Source of the DNA: Bacillus sp. J37
Lineage (GTDB): Bacteria; Bacillota; Bacilli; Bacillales; Bacillaceae
Reading direction: 5' to 3'
Length of the DNA: 64,000 nucleotides
Assembly: GCF_000518865.1 (NCBI RefSeq)
Contig: NZ_JAEK01000015.1
Coordinates: 29,485 to 93,484, forward strand
In this document: positions 60,410 to 64,000 of the stretch, piece by piece
Layout of the letters: each line of letters begins with the position of its first letter
Position numbering within the stretch: position 1 is the first letter of the stretch
Notes under the pieces: model-generated
Database searches by the model: none
Told to the model about the DNA's origin: nothing
Seen by the model: only the letters and a program-made list of their open reading frames with translations
Made by a program: the position numbers and the translations under genes

Positions 60410-61060
60410 ATGGAGAAAAGTTGGAAAAGTGCATTGTCTAAAGTGTGTGAGATTTATATCCAGTCAAATACAAAAATTGACTGGATATTAGTGGGTTCAG
60501 TTGGTTCTGTTTTGCAAGGTTGTAAAATGGAACCAGGTGATATAGATATTTATGTTAAACATAATGAAGGTGTCTCACAATTTGCTGAATTACTAAATGA
60601 GTTTTCCCTTCCTACCAAAAGTGAAGCTCGGCACGTTAATGATTGGTTATCTTCTAAAGAAGAACCTGTATTTAATCAAACGTTTCTAACGGGTTTCACC
60701 TGGACAAAAGGCAGATGGAAAATTAACGGATTTAATGTTGAAGTTGTACATATATCTAATTCAGCTGGAATTCCCGACTCTTTAACAGGCGATGGAATAT
60801 GGGAGGGTGGACAGTATATTTGGAGTCACTTTAAAAATGTGAGAATTGGTGAATACACTATTCCCACTGTTCCACTAGAGATACAATTGGAATCAAATTT
60901 AAGAAGACAAAGGCAAGATAGAATTAAATCGATTTTATACACAATAATTCATAATGGATATGATGAAAAGTTGATAAAAAAAGCACTTTCTTCACACAAT
61001 TTATCTTATTTTTATTCTGAAGTAGGTTTGCCGAGTAAAATTTCAAATGGTTCCATATAA
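60410..61060 (+). CDS. Nucleotidyltransferase-fold protein
   Basis: 216 residues with GAGGTGAG before the ATG. WILVGSVGSVLQGCKMEPGD carries the G-S motif, and GDIDIYVKHNEGVS the DxD metal pair of the Pol-beta nucleotidyltransferase superfamily. The remainder has no helical kanamycin-binding domain typical of known aminoglycoside adenylyltransferases. The acceptor, drug or tRNA-like, is unknown. Short chains like this may also be catalytically altered. A tyrosine-recombinase fragment follows on the other strand. Confidence 0.8.
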   Translation: MEKSWKSALSKVCEIYIQSNTKIDWILVGSVGSVLQGCKMEPGDIDIYVKHNEGVSQFAELLNEFSLPTKSEARHVNDWLSSKEEPVFNQTFLTGFTWTKGRWKINGFNVEVVHISNSAGIPDSLTGDGIWEGGQYIWSHFKNVRIGEYTIPTVPLEIQLESNLRRQRQDRIKSILYTIIHNGYDEKLIKKALSSHNLSYFYSEVGLPSKISNGSI

Positions 61061-61149
61061 AATTAACAGGTGCGATAGTGAAAAGGCAGGGAAGTATCCG
61101 TTGACTTTTACTATCCATTTTTTAAAAATAATTTCTATAAAATTCTCTT

Positions 61150-61350
61150 CTAACGCTTCCACTTAGTTGTCTCGCTTTTTTCGTGCCCCAGTAAACTTTG
61201 AATAATATCGATGGGGGCTCCGTTGTTCAATAGGTGTGTGGCATAGCTGTGGCGTAGTTGGTGTGGATGAATTTCTTTGTTGGTTCCTGCCCGACTTGAT
61301 ATTCGCTTTATGACATACCTCATTTGTCCAATGCTCAAAAGCGCAAAAGT
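61150..61350 (-). pseudogene. Tyrosine recombinase (integrase) C-terminal fragment
   Basis: About 65 residues: LSIGQMRYVIKRISSRAG, then EIHPHQLRHSYATHLLNN, GAPIDIIQSLLGHEKSETT and KWKR-stop. It carries the HxLR box with its Arg and the LLGH box of XerC/D-type recombinases. The catalytic Tyr that should follow TT-x(1-8) is absent, and everything before the catalytic domain is missing, with a stop codon upstream. It is a dead remnant of an integrase, GC-richer than the neighbouring DNA, located inside the family B array. Confidence 0.85.
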
Positions 61351-61429
61351 TCAAGAATAAAATAGGTTGCTAAATAGGCAGCCTTTTTCTAATATATCTA
61401 CTTCAACGGGATGGTACTATAAGAAGAAT

Positions 61430-61475
61430 TATTTTCTTGTTGAACTAAAGCACCCTTTAGTTTAAGTGATAGTGC
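61430..61475. repeat. Family B element (copy 8)
   Basis: TTCTTGTTGAACTAAA (61434-61449) and TTTAGTTTAAGTGATAG around GCACCC. A terminator-like AGGTTGCTAAATAGGCAGCC hairpin with T run precedes it at 61368-61392. Confidence 0.78.
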
Positions 61476-61616
61476 CTCACAAGTTATTCGTATTACTTTT
61501 CATACTTTTTCCACTTAAGATAGTTATAAGAAAGCTGCATTAAAAAAATTACTAATAAAAAAATACTAGAAATGGTTTCGGGCAAAATATACCTAAATAT
61601 GATTTAGGGTGATGTA

Positions 61617-62119
61617 ATGAATAAAAAGCTTTCTCTTTTGCTACTTGTGTTTTGTGTGATAATATATGGAACAAATAACGTAACTGTTTTCGCCGTTTTA
61701 AAAGGGAAAAAACCTCCTAAAAGCGTATGCATAGAAGAATTTGAAAAGAACATGAAAGAAATTAATAATAAAGTATTAAGTGATGTTGTTAAAACCTATC
61801 ATTTAAATTTATCGGGATATGAAGAATATACACATGACGACTTAAATTAAAAGTAGGGGATAACCTTAACGATCATTCCGACAACATTTCCTTACAGCAT
61901 TTATTTGTAGGTAGTAGTATTGGTTCAATGAGATTGTTCTTAGAAAATGGTCTAGAAGGTAAAGAGGGGTATTTTCTTTATAAAAGAACAAACGGAAACA
62001 ATGTCATAAAAGAATTACATAAAGAAGATAAGGTTTGGGTGGTTATGTCGGTACAAGAAAAGAAAGCAAAAAGGCTTCGACTAACGCCCTTTAATTGGAA
62101 AAAGTGTTCTGGAAATTAG
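61617..62119 (+). pseudogene. Secreted protein with signal peptide, frameshifted
   Basis: The first frame gives a signal peptide (KKLSLLLLVFCVIIYGTNNV, cleavage near FAV) and YHLNLSGYEEYTHDDLN, ending at 61850. The continuation lies in another frame: LKVGDNLNDHSDNISLQHLF, VGSSIGSMRLFLENGLEGKE and KEDKVWVVMSVQEKKAKRL, to the stop at 62119. One missing base in the AAATTAAAAG stretch restores a single protein of about 167 residues. The family is unknown; the protein would be secreted. Confidence 0.7.
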
Positions 62120-62176
62120 GATATACTATATATGATTATTTTGTTCTTATGTAGTTAACTGGTGATTTTTATTAAA

Positions 62177-62231
62177 TAGCATTCTTCAGCAATCAAAGCG
62201 CGTTTCATAAAAATGAAATGCGTTTTTAACT
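62177..62231. repeat. Family A palindrome (copy 11)
   Basis: ATTCTTCAGCAATCAAAGCG leads in; AAGCGCGTTTCAT and ATGAAATGCGTTTTT form the stem. It follows the secreted-protein pseudogene by 60 bases. Confidence 0.72.
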
Positions 62232-62459
62232 TAGATGCTTTGTTGACTTTTAACTAAAAGCAGATGATTTAGCAATCTATTTTCTGGGCGTTTTACTTGG
62301 ACGACCAATTGCCAACAAAATCCTATTATGTATAATATGAGAGTAAAAATACAGCAGAAGAACTCCCTTATATTATTTTATAAGTGTCACCAGTCCCTTT
62401 TATAGTTGAAAAAGATTCAGTTAAATAGTAAGTCGAACTTCTTAACAGGAGGAAGAAAG

Positions 62460-62900
62460 ATGAAAATTTATGTTGATGCAGATGCGTGTCCGGTGAAAGA
62501 TATTATTATTTCTGAAGCAAGGAATTTAGAAATCCCGGTTATCCTTGTTACAAGCTTTTCCCATTTTTCTAATGCAGAACAGCCAACAGGAGTGGAAACC
62601 ATTTATGTTGATTCTGGAGCAGATGCTGCAGATTATCGGATTGTGAAGTTGGTAGAAAAAGGAGATATTATTGTAACGCAAGATTATGGGCTTGCTTCGC
62701 TAGGTTTAGCAAAAGGAATTATCGTCCTCCACCATAAAGGATTCAGTTATACAAATGAAAATATTGACCAATTATTACAAACGCGTTATTTAAGTGCAAT
62801 GGCTCGAAAAAGCGGACAGCGAACAAAGGGACCAAAGCCTTTTACCGCAGAAGACCGGGAGCAATTTAGGGATCTTTTTAAACAGGTTATTTCTAATTAA
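62460..62900 (+). CDS. yqxD: YaiI/YqxD family (DUF188, PIN-like) protein
   Basis: 146 residues from the ATG at 62460 with AGGAGG upstream. [40 protein letters not shown] and [18 protein letters not shown] are the conserved acidic motifs of the family, which resembles PIN-domain nucleases. The C-terminal [18 protein letters not shown] is also conserved. B. subtilis YqxD lies next to dnaG, but here the gene is alone, so this is either a second copy or a relocated one. Confidence 0.93.
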   Translation: MKIYVDADACPVKDIIISEARNLEIPVILVTSFSHFSNAEQPTGVETIYVDSGADAADYRIVKLVEKGDIIVTQDYGLASLGLAKGIIVLHHKGFSYTNENIDQLLQTRYLSAMARKSGQRTKGPKPFTAEDREQFRDLFKQVISN

Positions 62901-62943
62901 AAAATTAGGTTAAACTCAGAGATTTTGAAAGGAGCTAAATATT

Positions 62944-63135
62944 TTGAAGTACATAAAATCGCAAATGCAACAACTAATGAAGGAAAATAAAGAACTGCAT
63001 ACCCGCTTTAAAGAACTGAAGTCAGAAATGGGTCTTGAAAAAAACAATGCCCTCAAGGCCTTGTACCATTCAGAAGTTGCCGATGGAGGAAAGTACCAGG
63101 TAGCTTACCAAGCACTTGATCAGCCCAAAAAGTAA
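62944..63135 (+). CDS. Small coiled-coil protein of unknown function
   Basis: 63 residues from a TTG at 62944 with AAAGGAG upstream, 43 bases after yqxD. The N-terminal half MQQLMKENKELHTRFKELKS is a likely coiled coil with heptad-like hydrophobic spacing. The tail (HSEVADGGKYQVAYQALDQP) is compact and polar. It probably shares the yqxD transcript. The function is unknown. Confidence 0.65.
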   Translation: MKYIKSQMQQLMKENKELHTRFKELKSEMGLEKNNALKALYHSEVADGGKYQVAYQALDQPKK

Positions 63136-63206
63136 ATTCTTTTCTATTGTTTATTCTTACTAAAAATTTGTTATAAATGTTGGTTCGTTATCAATAAATT
63201 ATGTTA

Positions 63207-63247
63207 AAGGGGTGCTTATCTTTAAGAGGGATAAGTCCCTTTTTTTC
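63207..63247 (+). terminator. Terminator after the yqxD unit
   Basis: AAGGGG...CCCTTTTTTT encloses CTTATC/GGATAAG, giving an interrupted stem with a clear T run. A weak family B-like remnant (TTATTAAGATAACGGGGCAG) follows it. Confidence 0.75.
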
Positions 63248-63358
63248 GGAAGTTATTAAGATAACGGGGCAGGTTTTTTGTTTAATACTATCAGAATGAG
63301 TCCACAGCTGCTGACCAGGCAGCCTTCTTTAGTTATTGTTCACTTTAATCGTGACTTC

Positions 63359-63703
63359 CTATCTTTTATCCAATTGTTCTTCTCCCCAATAGCAAATTGC
63401 ATCTAATACAGGAATCAGTGATAAACCCTTTTCCGATAAACTATATTCTACTTTTGGAGGCACTTGAGGATATTCTTTTCGATTAATTAGTTGATCACCC
63501 TCAAGTTCCTTTAGTGTATTGGTTAATGTTTTAAAAGAAATAGTGCCAAGCATCCGTTTCAACTTGTTATAGCGAATAGGGTTATTGTTTAAATATAAAG
63601 CATATAAAACTGTCATTTTGTATTTTCCACCAATTAATGACAAAGTATATCCAAAACCAGTATCCTTCAAATTACCTTTAAATACATCAGATTCTTTTTC
63701 CAT
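63359..63703 (-). CDS. HxlR family winged-helix regulator (second copy)
   Basis: 114 residues. TGFGYTLSLIGGKYKMTVLY, YNKLKRMLGTISFKTLTNTL, KELEGDQLINRKEYPQVPPK and VEYSLSEKGLSLIPVLDAI match the regulator at 45642 throughout. The divergently transcribed target would lie to the right, where the 63704-63830 gap ends in a non-coding, structured stretch, so the target is either missing or displaced by an insertion. Confidence 0.9.
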   Translation of the reverse strand: MEKESDVFKGNLKDTGFGYTLSLIGGKYKMTVLYALYLNNNPIRYNKLKRMLGTISFKTLTNTLKELEGDQLINRKEYPQVPPKVEYSLSEKGLSLIPVLDAICYWGEEQLDKR

Positions 63704-63829
63704 TTAGCACTCTCCCTCAATAAAGTTAATTTTTCTTCCAAATACTCATGTATTCTCAATATTTCATAACTACCATTTAGTTGACTCACCTAAATTACTG
63801 GATATCATTTGAATTTCTATAAATAATTT

Positions 63830-64000
63830 ACAGGGTGGGGGCCATCCTATCAACCAAACTGGATTAGTTTGGAAAATAAGTGTATAACCGTGCTAAGAAA
63901 TCTCCACATAAATCACGGTCGCTAACCCTCCCATATCTCTCAGGATTGTAATCCATACTTTCCTTCGTCCTGCGTATCCATGAGGTGGAGGTTGGAAATG
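63830..64000. other. GC-richer, highly structured stretch at the right edge
   Basis: Composition changes abruptly at about 63830 (CAGGGTGGGGGCCATCC). Three hairpins follow: CCAAACT/AGTTTGG (63854-63872), ACCGTG/CACGGT (63887-63919) and GGATT/AATCC (63942-63953). A GAGGTGGAGG ribosome-site-like sequence and an ATG end the window. It looks like the non-coding end of a mobile element whose gene begins at or beyond the edge. No family can be assigned with certainty. Confidence 0.4.

Noticed and set aside
55660..61500. CRISPR array or tandem-repeat locus, considered because of evenly spaced repeats
   Set aside because: The spacing is one gene apart (about 300-1200 bases), the intervening sequences are genes, and no cas genes are present.

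Overview
The window looks like chromosome from a low-GC Gram-positive endospore former of the Bacillaceae. The evidence is AT-rich DNA, strong AGGAGG-type ribosome sites, TTG and GTG starts, Spo0E-like and DUF3231 sporulation-type families, Zur, Pho and cre-like operators, and many Bacillus families (YvbH, YqxD, DUF4306, DUF3189, DUF3891, AsnO-like AsnB). No rRNA, tRNA or CRISPR array was recognised.

Layout. 1-6.1 kb: a BlaI/BlaR1 antibiotic-sensing pair running off the left edge, a DUF3189 protein, a membrane diguanylate cyclase, and an AraC regulator divergent from a frameshifted GH1 glycosidase with a cre-like site. 6.2-15.9 kb: mixed accessory genes, including an MFS pump, a methyltransferase, a secreted PAP2 phosphatase with an autotransporter-type beta repeat and a Pho-box-like promoter, and several decayed genes. 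16.2-20.9 kb: a formate module (FdhC-type channel, large molybdopterin formate dehydrogenase, DUF1641 partner, two tiny proteins). 21.1-22.8 kb: an ABC exporter whose ATPase gene has an in-frame stop. 23.2-29.1 kb: a calcium-loop repeat lipoprotein, an OmpR-type two-component system and an asparagine synthetase, probably one operon, then a LprI-like lipoprotein.

29-63.7 kb is a long accessory region. It consists almost wholly of short, monocistronic genes: acetyltransferases, Nudix hydrolases, methyltransferase, RidA, HxlR, VOC, DoxX, PfpI, nucleotidyltransferase and small membrane proteins or lipoproteins. It also carries antibiotic-inactivating enzymes: a vgb (frameshifted)-vat streptogramin pair and a macrolide phosphotransferase. 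Genes here are typically followed by a palindromic element. Family A (AAGCGCTTATCTTGAATAAG-like) is scattered over 13-62 kb. Family B (TTCTTATTGAACTAAA / TTTAGTTCAATAAGAA) is concentrated in 55.7-61.5 kb. The family B block is an array of same-strand genes, most followed by an element, with a tyrosine-recombinase fragment inside it. This gene-plus-palindrome layout resembles an integron cassette array and is the most interesting feature of the window, although a simple dispersed terminator repeat is an equally valid explanation.

The window is unusually rich in broken genes. Frameshifts affect GH1, vgb, a GNAT, a HAD hydrolase and a secreted protein. Single in-frame stops affect a Spo0E-like gene, a ribulose-phosphate epimerase, a phosphotransferase and the ABC ATPase. 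There are also deletions and fragments. Some may be assembly errors; the mixture of mutation types argues that many are real decay.
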